64,000 bases of DNA from Balaenoptera acutorostrata (lineage: Eukaryota > Chordata > Mammalia > Artiodactyla > Balaenopteridae), in the NCBI RefSeq assembly GCF_949987535.1, contig NC_080080.1:57138668-57202667 (forward strand). The letters are read 5' to 3'. This document shows, one piece after another, positions 22,751-34,390 of the stretch; positions within the stretch are counted from its first letter, which is position 1, and every line of letters begins with the position of its first letter. Position numbers and translations under genes: made by a program. The notes under the pieces were generated by a model. The model worked only from the letters and a program-made list of their open reading frames with translations, was not told the origin of the DNA and did not search any database.

Positions 22751-24706
22751 GAGGAGCTTCAAGATGGTGGAAGAGTAAGACGTGGAGATCACCTTCCTCC
22801 CCACAAATACATCAGAAATACATCTACATGTGGAACAACTCCTATAGAACACCCACTGAGAGCTGGCAGAAGACCTCAGACCGCCCAAAAGGCAAGAAAA
22901 TCCCCACGTACCTGGGTAGGGCAAAAAAAAAAAGAAAAAACAGAGACAAAGAATAAGGAAGGGACCTGTACCAGTGGGAGACAGCTGTGAAGGAGGAAAG
23001 GTTTCCACACACTAGGAAGCCCTATCGCGGGCAGAGAGTGCGGGTGGCAGAGGGGGGAAGCTTTGGAGCCACGGAGGAGAGCACAGCCACAGGGGTGCAG
23101 AGGGCAAAGCGGAGAGATTCCCGCACAGAGGATCGGTGCCGAGCAGCACTCACCAGCCCGAGAGGCTTGTCTGCTCACCCGCCAGGGTGGGCGGGGCTGG
23201 GAGCTGAGGCTCGGGCTTCGGTCGGATCGCAGGGAGAGGACTGGGGTTGGCTGCGTGAACACAGCCTGAAGGGAGCTAGTGCACCACGGCTAGCCGGGAG
23301 AGAATCCGGGAAAAAGTCTGGAGCTGCCGAGCAGTCAAGAGACTTTCTCTTGCCTCTTTGTTTCCTGGTGCACGAGGAGAGGGGATGAAGAGCTCTACTT
23401 AAAGGAGCTCCAGAGACGGGCGAGAGCCGCAGCTAACAGTGCGGACCCCAGAGATGGGCATGAGGCGCTAAGGCTGCTTCTGCAGCCACCAAGAAGCCTG
23501 TGTGCAAGCACAGGTCACTATCCACACCTCCCCTCCCGGGAGCCTGTGCAGCCCTCCATGCCACTGCCAAGGTCCCGTGATCCAAGGACAACTTCTCCAG
23601 GAGAACACGCTGCGCGCCTCAGGCTGTTGCAACGTCACACTGACATCTGCCGCCGCAGGCTCACCCCGAATCCGTCCCCCTCCCTGCCCCCGGCCTGAGT
23701 GATCCAGAGCCCCGGAATCAGCTGCTCCTTTAACCCCGTCCTGTCTGAGCGAAGAACAGACACCCTCAGGCGACCTACACGCAGAGGCAGGTCCAACTCC
23801 AAAGCTGAACCCTGAGAGCTGTGGGAACAGAGAAGAGAAAGGGAAATTTCTCCCAGCAGCCTCAGGAGCAGTGGATTAAATCTCCACAATCAACTTGACG
23901 TACCCTGCATCTGTGGAATAACTGAATAGACAAAGAATCATCCCAAATTGAGGAGGTGGACTTTGGAATCAAAGATATGTATATATTTTTCCCTTTTTGT
24001 GTGTGTGTCAGTGTGTATGTGTAAGCTTCTGTGTATGATTTTGTCTGTATAGCTTTGCTTTTACCATTTGGCTTAGGGTTCTGTCTGTCCTTTTTTTTTA
24101 CTTTTTAAAATTCTTTTCTTAATAATTATTTTTTATTTTAATAACTTTATTTTATTTTACTTTATTTTATTTTATCTTTCTTTCTTTCTTTTTCTCCCTT
24201 TTATTATGAGCCATGTGGATGAAAGGCTCTTCATGCTCAGCCAGGCGCCAAGGCTGTGCCTCTGAGGTGGGAGAGCCAATTTCAGGACACTGGCCCACAA
24301 AAGACCTCCAAGCTCCACAGAATATCAAATGGAGAAAATCTCCCAGAGATTTCCATCTCAACACAAAGACCCAGCTTCACTCAATGACCATCAAGCTACA
24401 GTGCTGGACACCCTATGCCAAACAACTACCAAGACAGGAAAACAACCCCATCCATTAGCAGAGAGGCTGCCTAAAATCATAATAAGGCCGCAGACACGCT
24501 AAAACACACCACCAGACGTGGACCTGCCCACCAGAAAGACAAGATCCAGCCTCATCCACCAGAAAACAGGCACTAGTCCCCATCATCAGGAAGCCTACAC
24601 AACCCACTGAACCAACCTTAGTCACTGTGGACAGACACCAAAAACAACGGGAACTACGAACCTGCAGCCTGCAAAAAGGAGACCCCAAACACAGTAATTA
24701 AGCAAA
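22751..24706 (+). promoter_or_regulatory. L1 copy A 5' untranslated region (promoter)
   Basis: This is about 1.96 kb of non-coding L1 sequence before ORF1. The part from about 22980 to 23700 is much richer in G+C and CpG than the rest of the window, as expected for the internal pol II promoter of a mammalian L1. The open frames here on both strands (up to 133 codons) follow from this composition and match no known protein. The closing part (24100-24200) is T-rich and A-rich simple sequence. Confidence 0.85.
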
Positions 24707-25590
24707 ATGAGAAGACAGAAAAACACACAGCAGATGAAGAAGCAAGGTAAAAACCCACCAGACCTAACGAATGAAGAGGAAATAGGCAGTTTACCTGAAA
24801 AAGAATTCAGAATAATGATAGTAAAGATGATCCAAAATCTTGGAAATAGAATACAAAAAATACAAGAAACTTTTAACAAGGACGTAGAAGAACTAAAGAG
24901 CAAACAAACAGTGATGAACAACACAATAAATGAAATTAAAAATTCTCTAGAAGGAATCAATAGCAGAATAACTGAGGCAGAAGAACAGGTAAGTGACCTG
25001 GAAGATACAATAGTGGAAATAACTACTGCAGAGCAGAATAAAGAAAAAAGAATGAAAAGAATTGAGGACAGTCTCAGAGACCTCTGGGACAACCTTAAAT
25101 GCACCAACATTCAGATTATAGGGGTCCCAGAAGAAGATGAGAAAAAGAAAGGGATTGAGAAAATATTTGAAGAGATTGTAGTTGAAAACTTCCCTAATAT
25201 GGGAAGGAAATAGTTAATCAAGTCCAGGAAGCACAGAGAGTCCCATACAGGATAAATCCAAGGAGAAACATGCCAAGACACATATTAATCAAACTATCAA
25301 AAATTAAATACAAAGAAAAAATATTAAAAGCAGCAAGTGAAACAGAACAAATAACATACAAGGGAATGCCCAGAAGATTAACAGCTGATCTTTCAGCAGA
25401 AACTCTGCAAGCCAGAAGGGAGTGGCAGGACATATTTAAAGTGATGAAGGAGAAAAAGCTACAACTAAGATTACTCTACCCAGCAAGGATCTCATCCAGA
25501 TTTGATGAAGAAATTAAAACCTTTACAGACAAGCAAAAGCTAAGAGAATTCAGCACCACCAAACGAGCTCTACAAAAAATGCTAAAGTAA
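24707..25590 (+). pseudogene. L1 copy A ORF1 (RNA-binding protein), frameshifted
   Basis: L1 ORF1 encodes a trimeric RNA-binding chaperone that coats L1 RNA in the cytoplasm. Here the frame starts MRRQKNTQQMKKQGKNPP and runs through a K/E-rich coiled coil to the RNA-recognition part (NIQIIGVPEE, near residue 140). A one-base deletion near 25203 makes a stop at 25211-25213. The normal text continues in the next frame from 25214 (PRHILIKLSKIKYKEKIL, LTADLSAETLQARREW) to the stop at 25588-25590. That is one break in about 295 codons, so ORF1 is less damaged than ORF2. Confidence 0.93.
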
Positions 25591-25656
25591 CTTCTCTAGA
25601 CAGGAAACACAGAGAAGGAAAACACCTACAATAACAAACCCAAAACAATTAAGAAA

Positions 25657-28600
25657 ATGGGAATAGGAACATACATATCATTAATTACCTTAAATGTAAA
25701 TGGATTAAATGCTCCATCCAAAAGACGTAGACTGGTTGAATGGATACAAAAACAAAACCTGTATATAGGCTATCTACAAGAGACCCACTTCAGACCTAGG
25801 GACACATACAGACTGAAAGTGAGGGAATGGAAAAAGATATTCCATGCAAATGGAAATCAAAGGAAAGCTAGAGTAGCAATTCTCATGTCAGACAAAATAG
25901 ACTTTAAAATAAAGACTATTACAAGAGACAAAGAACGACACTACGTGGTAATCAAGGGATCGATCCAAGAAGAAGATATAACAATTGTAAATATTTATGC
26001 ACCCAACATAGGAGCACCTCAATACATAAGGCAAATACTAACAGCCATAAAAGAGGAAATCAACATTAACACAATCATAGTAAGGGACTTTAACAACCCA
26101 CTTTCACTAATGGACAGATCATCAAAAATGAAAATAAATAAGGAAACACAAACTTTAAATGATACATTAAATAAGATGGACTTAATTGATATTTATAGGA
26201 CATTCCATCCAAAAACAACTGAATACACTTTATTCTCAAGTGCTCATGGAACATTCTCCAGGATTGATCATATCTTGGGTCACAAATCAAGCTTTGGTAA
26301 ATTTAAGAAAATTGAAATCATATCAAGTATCTTTTCCAACCACAATGCTTTGAGACTAGATATCAGTTACAGGAAAAAAAATCTGTAAAAAATACAAACA
26401 CATGGGGGCTAAACAATACACTACTTAATAACCAAGAGATCACTGAAGAAATCAAAGAGGAAATGAAAAAAGACCTAGAAACAAAAGACAATGAAAGCAC
26501 AATGACCCAAAACCTATGGGATGCAGCAAAATCAGTTGCAAGAAACAAGTTTATAGCAATACAATCCTACCTCAAGAAACAAGAAAAATCTCAAATAAAC
26601 CTAACCTTAGACCTAAAGCAATTAGAGAAAGAACAACAAAAAACCCAAAGTTAGTAAAGGAAAGAAATCATAAAGATCAGATCAGAAATAAATGAAAAAG
26701 AAATGAAGGAAACAATAGCAAAGATTAATAAAACTAAAAGCTAGTTCTCTGAGAAGATAAACAAAATTGATAAACCATTAGCCAGATTCATTAAGAAAAA
26801 AAGGGAGAGAAGACTCAAATCAATAGAATTAGAAATGAAAAAGGAGAAGTAACAACTGACACTGCAGAAATACAAAGGATCATGAGCGATTACTACAAGC
26901 AACTCTATGCCAATAAAATGGACAACATGGAAGAAATGGACAAATTCTTAGAAATGCACAGCCTTCTGAGACTGAACCAGGAAAAGTAGAAAATATGAAC
27001 AGACCAATCACAAGCACTGAAATTGAAACTGTGTTTAAAAATCTTCCAACAAAAAAAAGCCCAAGACCAGATGGCTTCACAGGCAAATTCTATCAAAGAT
27101 TTAAAGAAGAGCTAACACCTATCCTTCTCAAACTCTTCCAAAATATAGCAGAGGGAGGAACACTCCCCAATTCATTCTAAAAGGCCACCATCACCTTGAC
27201 ACCAAAACCAGACAAAGATGTCACAAAGAAAGAAAACTACAGGCCAATATCACTGATGAACATACAGGCAAAAATCCTCAACAAAATACTAGTAAACAGA
27301 ATCCAACAGCACATTTAAAGGATCATACATCATGATCAAGTAGGGTTTATCCCAGGAATGGAAGGATTCTTCAATATATGCAAATTAATCAATGTGATAC
27401 ACCATATTAGCCAACTGAACTAGAAAAACCATATGATCATCTCAACAGATGCAGAGAAAGATTTTGACAAAATTCAACACCGATTTATGATAAAAACCCT
27501 CCAGAAAGTAGGCATAGATAGAACTTTCCTCAACATTATAAAGGCTGTGTATGACAAACCCACAGCCAACATCGTCCCCAATGGTGAAAAACTGAAACCA
27601 TTTCGACTAAGATCAGGAACAAGAAAAGGTTGCCCACTCTCAACACTGTCATTCACCATAGTTTTGGAAGTTTTAGCCACAGCAATCAGAGAAGAAAAAG
27701 AGATAAAAGGAATCCAAATCGGAAAAGAAGATGTAAAGATGTCACTGTTTGCAGATGACATGATACTATACATAGAGAATCCTAAAGATGCTACCAGAAA
27801 ACTACTAGAGCTAATCAATGAATTTGGTAAAGTAGCAGGATACAAAATTAATGCACAGAAATCTCTTGCATTCCTACACGCTAATGATGAAAAATCTGAA
27901 AGTGAAATTAAGAAAACACTCCCATTTACCATTGCAACAAAAAGAATAAAATACCTAAAATAAACCTACCTAAGGAGACAAAAGACCTGTATGCAGAAAA
28001 TTATAAAACACTGATGAAAGACATTAAGGATGATACAAATAGATGGAGAGATATACCATGTTCTTGGATTGGAAGAATCAACATTGTGAAAATGACTCTA
28101 CTACCCAAAGCAATCTACAGATTCAATGCAATCCCTATCAAACTACCACTGGCATTTTTCACAGAACTAGAACAAAAAATTTCACAATTTGTATGGAAAC
28201 ACAAAAGACCCCGAATAGCCAAAGCAATCTTGAGAATGAAAAAGGGAGCTGGAGGAATCAGGCTTCCTGACTTCAGACTATACTACAAAGCTACAGGAAT
28301 CAAGACAGTATGGTACTGGCACAAAAACAGAAATATAGATCAATGGAACAGGATAGAAAGCCGAGAGGTAAACCCATGCACATATGGTCACCTTATCTTT
28401 GATAAAGGAGGCAACAATATACAGTGGAGAAACGACAGCCTCTTCAATAAGTGGTGCTGGTAAAACTGGACAGGTACATGTAAAAGTATGAAATTAGAAC
28501 ATTCCCTGACCCCATACACAAAAATAAACTCAAAATGGATTAAAGAGCTAAATGTAAGGCCAGATACTATCAAACTCTTAGAGGAAAACATAGGCAGAAC

Positions 28601-29468
28601 ATTCTATGACATAAATCACAGCAATATCCTTTTACCCACCTCCTAGAGAAATGGAAATAAAAACAAAAATAAACAAATGGGACCTAATGAAGCTTAAAAG
28701 CTTTTGCACAGCAAAGGAAACCAGAAACAAGAAGAAAAGACAAACCTCAGAATGGGAGAAAATATTTGCAAATGAAGTAACTGACAAAGGATTTACCTCC
28801 AAAATTTACAAACAGCTCATGAAGCTCAATATCAGTAAAACAAACAACCCAATCCAAAAATAGGCAGAAGATCTAAATCGACATTTCTCCGAAGAAGATA
28901 TACAGATTGCCAACAAACACATGAAAGAATGCTCAACATCATTAATATTAGAGAAATGCAAATCAAAACTACAATGAGATATCATCTCACACTGGTCAGA
29001 ATGGCCATCATCAAAAAATCTACAAACAACAAATGCTGGAGACAGTGTGGAGACAAGGTAATCCTCTTGCACTCTTGGTGGGAATGTACATTGATACAGC
29101 CACTATGGAGAACAGCATGGAGGTTCCTTAGAAAACCAAAAGTAGAACTACCATACGACCCAGCAATCCCACTACTGGGCATATAACCTGAGAAAACCAT
29201 AATTCAAAAAGGGCCGTTTACCAAAATGTTCATTGTAGCTCTATTTACAATAGCCAGGACGTGGAAGCCACCTAAGTATCCATCAACAGATGAATGGATA
29301 AAGAAGATGTGGCACATATTTACAATGGAATATTACTCAGCCATAAAAGGAAACGAAATTGAGTTATTTGTAGTGAGGTGGATGGACCTAGAGTCTGTCA
29401 TACAGAGTGAAGTAAGTCAGAAAGAGAAAAACAAATACCGTATGGTAACACATATATATGGAATCTAA
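25657..29468 (+). pseudogene. L1 copy A ORF2 (endonuclease/reverse transcriptase), broken
   Basis: L1 ORF2 makes the nick and copies L1 RNA into the target. The endonuclease part (MGIGTYISLITLNVNGLN... at 25657) is open for 243 codons, then an insertion in an A run near 26380 shifts the frame. The reverse-transcriptase part has its FADD motif intact at 27748-27759. At least four nonsense changes are visible (27178, 28461, 28861, 29184) plus frameshifts near 26380, 26655 and 27960. The frame ends with the usual EYYSAIKGNEIELF and a stop at 29466-29468. It cannot make an active enzyme. Confidence 0.93.
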
Positions 29469-29849
29469 AAGAAAGGGAAAAAAAATAAAAAGGTTATGAA
29501 GAACCTAGGGGCAAGACAGGAATAAAGACACAGACCTACTAGAGAATGGACTTGAGGATATGGGGAGAGGGAAGGGTAAGCTGTGACAAAGTGAGAGAGT
29601 GGCATGGACGTATATACACTACCAGACGTAAAATAGAGAGCTAGTGGGAAGCAGCCGCATAGCACAGGGAGATCAGCTTGGTGCTTTGTGACCACGTAGA
29701 GGGGTGGGATCGGGAGGGAGGGAGATGCAAGAGGGAAGAGTTATGGGAACATATGTATATGTGTAACTGATTCACCTTGTTATAAAACAGAAACTAACAC
29801 ACCATTGTAAAGCAATTATACTCCAATAAAGATGTAAAAAAAAAAAAAA
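29469..29849 (+). other. L1 copy A 3' untranslated region and A tail
   Basis: The segment holds the GTATATGTGTAACTGATTCACC and TGTAAAGCAATTATACTCC motifs, then AATAAA and a run of about 14 A, the normal L1 polyadenylation end. Confidence 0.9.
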
Positions 29850-29861
29850 GCAAAAATGTAA
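29850..29861 (+). repeat. Target-site duplication of L1 copy A, 3' side
   Basis: GCAAAAATGTAA matches 22739-22750; with the preceding five A the match reaches 17 bp. Confidence 0.93.
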
Positions 29862-30030
29862 TTTCAGAGAAAATTAAGTGACCAGAAGCTTATAAATAAA
29901 AAAAAAAGCATGCAAATCACTCTATCTAATCATATTTGAGATGATGGCTTAATTTTTCTTCTTTTTAATTTTTTTTTGTTTATTTCTTTTTATTCTCTTT
30001 ATTTTTATTGATGGAGGTCATAACAGATAT

Positions 30031-30650
30031 GTTTAATTCAAGCCTCCATTCTTTTGAATAAAATGAAAATTCTGTTCTGTTGAAATGACCCAGTGCAAGA
30101 TTTCCACAGACATATTCGAGCCAGATAATCTTGCTACCCATCAGGGTTCTTGGACTCCTTAATCAATAGAAATTGTTAAAAGGCCAGATGAGAGATTCAG
30201 GCAAGGCTTTCCTGGGAAGGAGCGAGGCAGCCCGAGGGAGCAAGAACAAGTAACACTTGCCCTTGCTTGGTCCCCATGGGCAGGGATGCAAACTGGTCCC
30301 TTAAATGGGGTAAGGGTAGGGGTAGATCAGTGGGTCAGGCCAGAGGGGAGGCTTAGGTGGTCTGCCATCCCCTTGGTGATGCTATGTGCAGGGATCACGA
30401 GCAGTGCCCTGCTTTTGCTGCCAGTACCTCGGAAGTAGCAGTTGTGTTTTGGCATTTTTGTATCTTATTGTTCATAATTGTCCTGACTGTGCATGCACAC
30501 AATTATTTTTATTCCCTTATAGTTTCTTTGTATTCTGTTGCTCGAGGAGACATTTTGTCCAGGTGCAAACATTACAGCAAAGCGTCCCAGGTCCCCGCCT
30601 GTCTTAGTCTCTTGGTGTCAGAACCCTTAGCCTAAACTCCCACACAGCAC
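30031..30650 (+). mobile_element. Probable LTR of an endogenous retrovirus, unclassified
   Basis: This stretch is richer in G+C than its neighbours and is not L1, SINE or DNA transposon. It contains purine-rich text (GGGAAGGAGCGAGGCAGCC) and ends with CTGTCTTAGTCTCTTGGTGTCAG. The 11 bases TGGTGTCAGAA (30613-30623) equal the start of a tRNA-Leu primer binding site as used by ERVL elements, but the next bases do not fit. I infer a solo or truncated LTR. It could also be unique DNA. Confidence 0.4.
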
Positions 30651-30810
30651 ACCCATGCTTTCACCAGGCAGGCAGCCTGTCCTGCGATGTGTGGTTCATC
30701 CATCTCTTCTTCCTGCCTCTGGATTTGTTGTGAGTACTGTGGCTAACTATAATGACAATAGTTAGATCTTCAAAACTAGAAAAAGTTAAGAAGCTATGAA
30801 GAACAGTACC

Positions 30811-30818
30811 ATCTTAGA
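30811..30818 (+). repeat. 8-bp target duplication of MER1 element (left)
   Basis: ATCTTAGA lies directly before the element and again at 31043-31050; 8 bp is the size made by hAT transposases. Confidence 0.9.
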
Positions 30819-31042
30819 CAGTGGTCCCCAACCTTTTTGGAACCAGGGACCTGTTTCGTGGAAGACAATTTTTCCACGGACTGAGGGTGGGGGCAGGGAT
30901 TGTTAGGGCGGTAATGCAAGCGATGGGGAGCGGCAGATGAAGCTTCGCTCTCTTGCCTTCCACTCACCTCCTGCTGTGAGGCCTGGTTCCTAACAGGCCA
31001 CAGACCAGTACCAGGCCACAGCCTGAGGGTTGGGGACCCCTG
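30819..31042 (+). mobile_element. MER1-type non-autonomous hAT element
   Basis: It starts CAGTGGTCCCCAACC and ends GGTTGGGGACCCCTG, the inverted ends of MER1 (mobilised by Charlie-type hAT transposase). The 224-bp copy lacks most of the usual AT-rich interior. An exact 8-bp duplication (ATCTTAGA) flanks it. Confidence 0.88.
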
Positions 31043-31207
31043 ATCTTAGAGACAATAGCCCCCATAGGACACTACTGAACACAAGTTGGCCCAAACTTGT
31101 CAGAAGCTATCTACCAAACTCAAAACCTGGAAAATAACCAATTAGATATTTATTTTAATTATCACATATATTATTTCTTAAATGGAAATACTTAGGGAAA
31201 ACTTAAA

Positions 31208-32029
31208 TAAATGTAAATAAATCAAAATGCCTTACTAACTGATTAACTTTCCCTAAAAGTATATGAATTCTTCACTCTGAGGAAAGGAGAATTTTATATG
31301 AATATGGCAGGGCAGGAAAAACTGTAACAAAACTGTTACATGTTACAAGCTTAAGACCACTGGGACAGAGGATCACCAGGAAATTGAATAAATGACCAGA
31401 AGGGATCATGGAAGGTTGCTAAACACAGACAGAGCTTAGGTCAAGATAATTCATGTCATCTATCCTGAATCAAGCAATAAGTTAAAAATGCCTATTTCTC
31501 CTGCTCTGATTGAACCCCTATTCCCACAGCCCTAATCAAAATCATTACTTTTATTGTCAATTCAGCTACATTGGTAGCTAAATGGGCCTTCTTGATCTAC
31601 CTTTAGAAACTACTATTATATTAGTAAATAAGCATGTAAGTAATATATAGCATATAAGTAAATACACAGTTTCAAATGACAAAATTACTAGTAAACCCTT
31701 GTTTTAAATTCTGCACTATCAGAAAGATATTCCTTTACCTATGATTTTTATTTCAAAAGGAACTATATCAAAGACATAAACTGAGATATTTTGCTTTGTA
31801 AAATTAAACATAAAGCCCTATACACTGAAAAGTGAGACATTAAAAAGACCTAACACATGGAACTTGGAAACATAAATAATTCAAAGGCCTTCAAATGAAA
31901 AAAGCAATATGACTCACTTTTATCTTCTCCTGAATATTGTTGCTATCATTTATTTAATGCCACTAAACAAGGCTGTCATGTTTTTTCATGTTACTTTCCA
32001 TTGGTAGACATAATAATATGCCCAACCTT
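31208..32029. other. AT-rich stretch, nothing assigned
   Basis: The inner edge of the left inverted arm passes into AT-rich DNA with no gene or clear repeat. Confidence 0.5.
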
Positions 32030-32245
32030 TTAAGAAGCTTTGTTTATGTGCCAGGTACTTTACCAAATGCTTTGCCTATGTTATCTCATTTAATTCTTCC
32101 AACAACCCTTTTGAGAATTCATCATTTTCCCTATTTTACATATTAGGAAATTGAAGCTTGGAGAGGATGAGTGCAATTAATTGTTTAAAAAGGTAGAATG
32201 CAAATCTAAATCTGTCTGATTCCAAAGCCTGAACACAACCTGTGC
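32030..32245 (-). repeat. MIR SINE
   Basis: TATGTGCCAGGTACTTTACC, TTATCTCATTTAATTCTTCC, CCCTATTTTACATATTAGG and TTGAAGCTTGGAGAGGATGAG form the reverse complement of MIR, followed by GTCTGATTCCAAAGCCTG. This is the best preserved MIR in the window. Confidence 0.8.
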
Positions 32246-33149
32246 AATTAAAGTCCTCCATAAATGACTAAGCTAGATCAGCTTAGCTCTTAAGAAAAAG
32301 TAATTCAACTTTCTAAGTACATTGCAATATAATTAAATACAGGAATTTCTAATAATCTTAAAGAGTTAATAAACAAAGGTAACCCGAGTTGAACATTTTA
32401 CAAAGTAACTAACCAATTCTCTTCAAAAATGCCAGGATTATAAAGCACAGTGAAATTTTGAGGAACAATTTCACTAAAGAAATATGACAACTAAATATAA
32501 GGAGTTACCCTGGAGTGGATTATGTACTGGGGGGCTTGGAGGGAGGAAGTAGCTATAAAGAACATTAATAGGACAATTGAAGATAAATAAATATGGACTG
32601 CAGATTAGATAGTAATATTTATCAATGTTATGATTTCTGATTTTTATGACTGTTCTATAGTATAATAGGGGTTTTGTGCTAGTTTTGCAGTAATAAGCTT
32701 AAAATTATTTCAAATTATATCAAAATAAAAAGTTGCTGATAAATAAAAGCAAACAAATAAGGCAAATAGGAAGAAAATGAATGACTGATAAAATTTTATG
32801 ATTTTTATATTCTGACAAATATATACACTAGGGTGAATAAAAAAGAAAATGAGTAAATACATTGCTTTAACTATTTTATTATTTGAGGAAAGAATACTAT
32901 GGATTCCCTGTAGCATACCTCCAGGGGCATTATAGTTGATTATTATATTTTTAAATTTGAAAGAATCTCTCAGAGTTTTGCATAAGAAAATTTGGCTAAT
33001 ACTTTAAGAGTTTATTAACTTGTGCTCAACTAATCTTGAATTACAATGTAAATCCCTTGAGAGAATATGATAGTCGTGCAAATACTATATAAATCACTCA
33101 TAATTTTTAAAAAATCATATTAACCTCCCTCATACTACCATTCCATGGA
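32246..33149. other. AT-rich stretch, nothing assigned
   Basis: No gene or recognisable repeat is visible. Confidence 0.5.
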
Positions 33150-33244
33150 TTATTTACTAGATTGAAAAAAACACAAAAGTTTGAAAACACACGCTGTTTG
33201 AAGACATGGGAAACAGGTACTTTCATGTATTGGTGTTACGAATG

Positions 33245-33260
33245 GAAAATAGATTTAGCT
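33245..33260 (+). repeat. Target-site duplication of L1, left
   Basis: GAAAATAGATTTAGCT, 16 bp, repeated exactly at 33996-34011. Confidence 0.95.
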
Positions 33261-33995
33261 TGTGTGTGGACCTAGAGATTATTATACTAAGTGAAGTAAG
33301 TCACACAGAAAAAGACAAATATCATGATGTCACTCTTATGTGGAATCTAATTTTTAAAAATGAGGGCTTCCCTTGTGGCGCAGTGGTTGAGAATCTGCCT
33401 GCCAATGCAGGGGACATGGGTTCGAGCCCTGGTCTGGAAAGATCCCACATGCCGTGGAGCAACTGGACCCGTGAGCCACAACTACTGAGCCTGTGCGTCT
33501 GGAGCCTGTGCTCTGCAACAAGAGAGGCCGCGATAGTGAGAGGCCCGCGCACCGCGATGAAGAGTGGCCCCCGCTCGCTGCAACTAGAGAAAGCCCTTTT
33601 ACAGAAACGAAGACCCAACACAGCCAAAAATTAATTAATTTATTAATTATTTTTTTAAAAATGATATAAATGAACTTATTTACAAAACAGAAACAGACTC
33701 ACAGATTTAGAAAATAAACTTATGATTACCAAAGGGGAAATGTGGTAGGGAGGGATAAATTAGGAGTTTGGGATTAACATACACACACTGCTATATATAA
33801 AATAGATAACCAACAAGGACCTACTGTATAGCACAGGGAACTCTACTCAATATTCTGTAATAACCTATATGGGAAAAGAATCTGAAAAAGAATGAATATA
33901 TGTATATGTATAACAGAATCACTATGCTGTGTACCTGAAACTAACACAACATTGTAAATCAACTATACTCCAATAAAATTTAAAAATAAAGAAAA
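33261..33995 (+). mobile_element. 5'-truncated L1 with exact 16-bp target duplication
   Basis: The insert starts within the last codons of ORF2 (GACCTAGAGATTATTATAC, then AGTGAAGTAAGTCACAC), continues with the 3' untranslated region and ends CTCCAATAAAATTTAAAAATAAAGAAAA. Removing it, with one copy of the duplication, rejoins the older L1 around it. A CHR SINE at 33364-33651 later inserted into it. Without the SINE the L1 part is about 430 bp long. Confidence 0.93.
33364..33651 (+). mobile_element. CHR-type tRNA-derived SINE
   Basis: It starts GGGCTTCCCTTGTGGCGCAG, holds box A (TGGCGCAGTGG) and box B (GGTTCGAGCCC), and ends CAACACAGCCAAAAATTAAT with an AATT-type tail. A 13-bp target duplication (TTTTTAAAAATGA) lies at 33351-33363 and 33652-33664. 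It sits inside the young L1, making it the third layer of the nest, and explains the open frames at 33206-33634. Confidence 0.95.
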
Positions 33996-34011
33996 GAAAA
34001 TAGATTTAGCT
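33996..34011 (+). repeat. Target-site duplication of L1, right
   Basis: Exact copy of the 16 bp at 33245-33260, directly after the L1 A-rich tail. Confidence 0.95.
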
Positions 34012-34390
34012 CTATGGGAAGAATCTGGCAATATCTAACAAAACGTCATATGTGTTTACCCTTTGACAAGATGATCCCATTTTAGGAATTTACCCTTAAG
34101 ATATACTTACAAAAATAAAATTAAAAGACATAGCCCATATACAAAAGATTGAATAAATAACTGTTCACCACAAAATGAAGTACCATACAGCTTTCACAAA
34201 AATATGAAGTAAATTTTTGTGAACTCATGTGTAGTGATTTCCAAGATAGGCTCTTTTAGTGAAAAACAAACAAAAAATTAAGTTTAATATAGTATCTATA
34301 ATGCCCTTCTTTTTTGGATAAGAAAGAATGAGAAGGAATATTTAATAGGTATTGCCTAAATTTTGAAAAATAAATACAGGAAGTGAAGAC

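Larger units (their letters stand above)
22751..29849 (+). mobile_element. Nearly full-length L1 retrotransposon, copy A
   Basis: This element of about 7.1 kb starts GAGGAGCTTCAAGATGGTGG and ends CCAATAAAGATGT plus an A tail, between target duplications of up to 17 bp. The order is 5' untranslated region (to 24706), ORF1 (24707-25590), a 66-bp gap, ORF2 (25657-29468), 3' untranslated region. The flanking TAAAAA fits L1 endonuclease preference. Both reading frames carry several inactivating changes, so it cannot move by itself, but it is complete end to end. It lies in inverted orientation to copies B and C. Confidence 0.95.
30753..31207 (+). repeat. Inverted duplication, left arm
   Basis: This 455-bp block is repeated in reverse complement at 35751-36215. 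It includes a MER1-type element (30819-31042) with both flanks. The inner 160 bp or so (31045-31207) have only one visible mismatch to the other arm; the MER1 part has about 15 plus an 11-bp length difference. The matching text stops sharply on both sides, so the flanks show the edges of a real duplication and not two separate transposon insertions. Confidence 0.93.
33150..34390 (+). mobile_element. Ancient L1 (L1M-type) 3' part, host of a younger L1
   Basis: The two sides, 33150-33260 and 34011-34390, join into one old L1 ORF2 3' end. The left part ends GAATGGAAAATAGATTTAGC. The right part continues AGAATCTGGCAATATC, TTTAGGAATTTACCCTTAAG, ATATGAAGTAAATTTTTGTG. The break is exactly the younger L1 insertion at 33261-33995. 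It is strongly diverged and not coding. Confidence 0.6.

Noticed and set aside
22876..23388. Long overlapping open frames on both strands (up to 133 codons)
   Set aside because: They lie in the GC-rich L1 copy A 5' untranslated region, match no known protein, and exist because stop codons are rare at this composition.
29909..29917. ATGCAAAT octamer as an enhancer motif
   Set aside because: A single 8-bp match in AT-rich DNA, with no other support.
30305..30330. GGGGTAAGGGTAGGGGTAG as an interstitial telomere repeat
   Set aside because: Too short and irregular for TTAGGG repeats.
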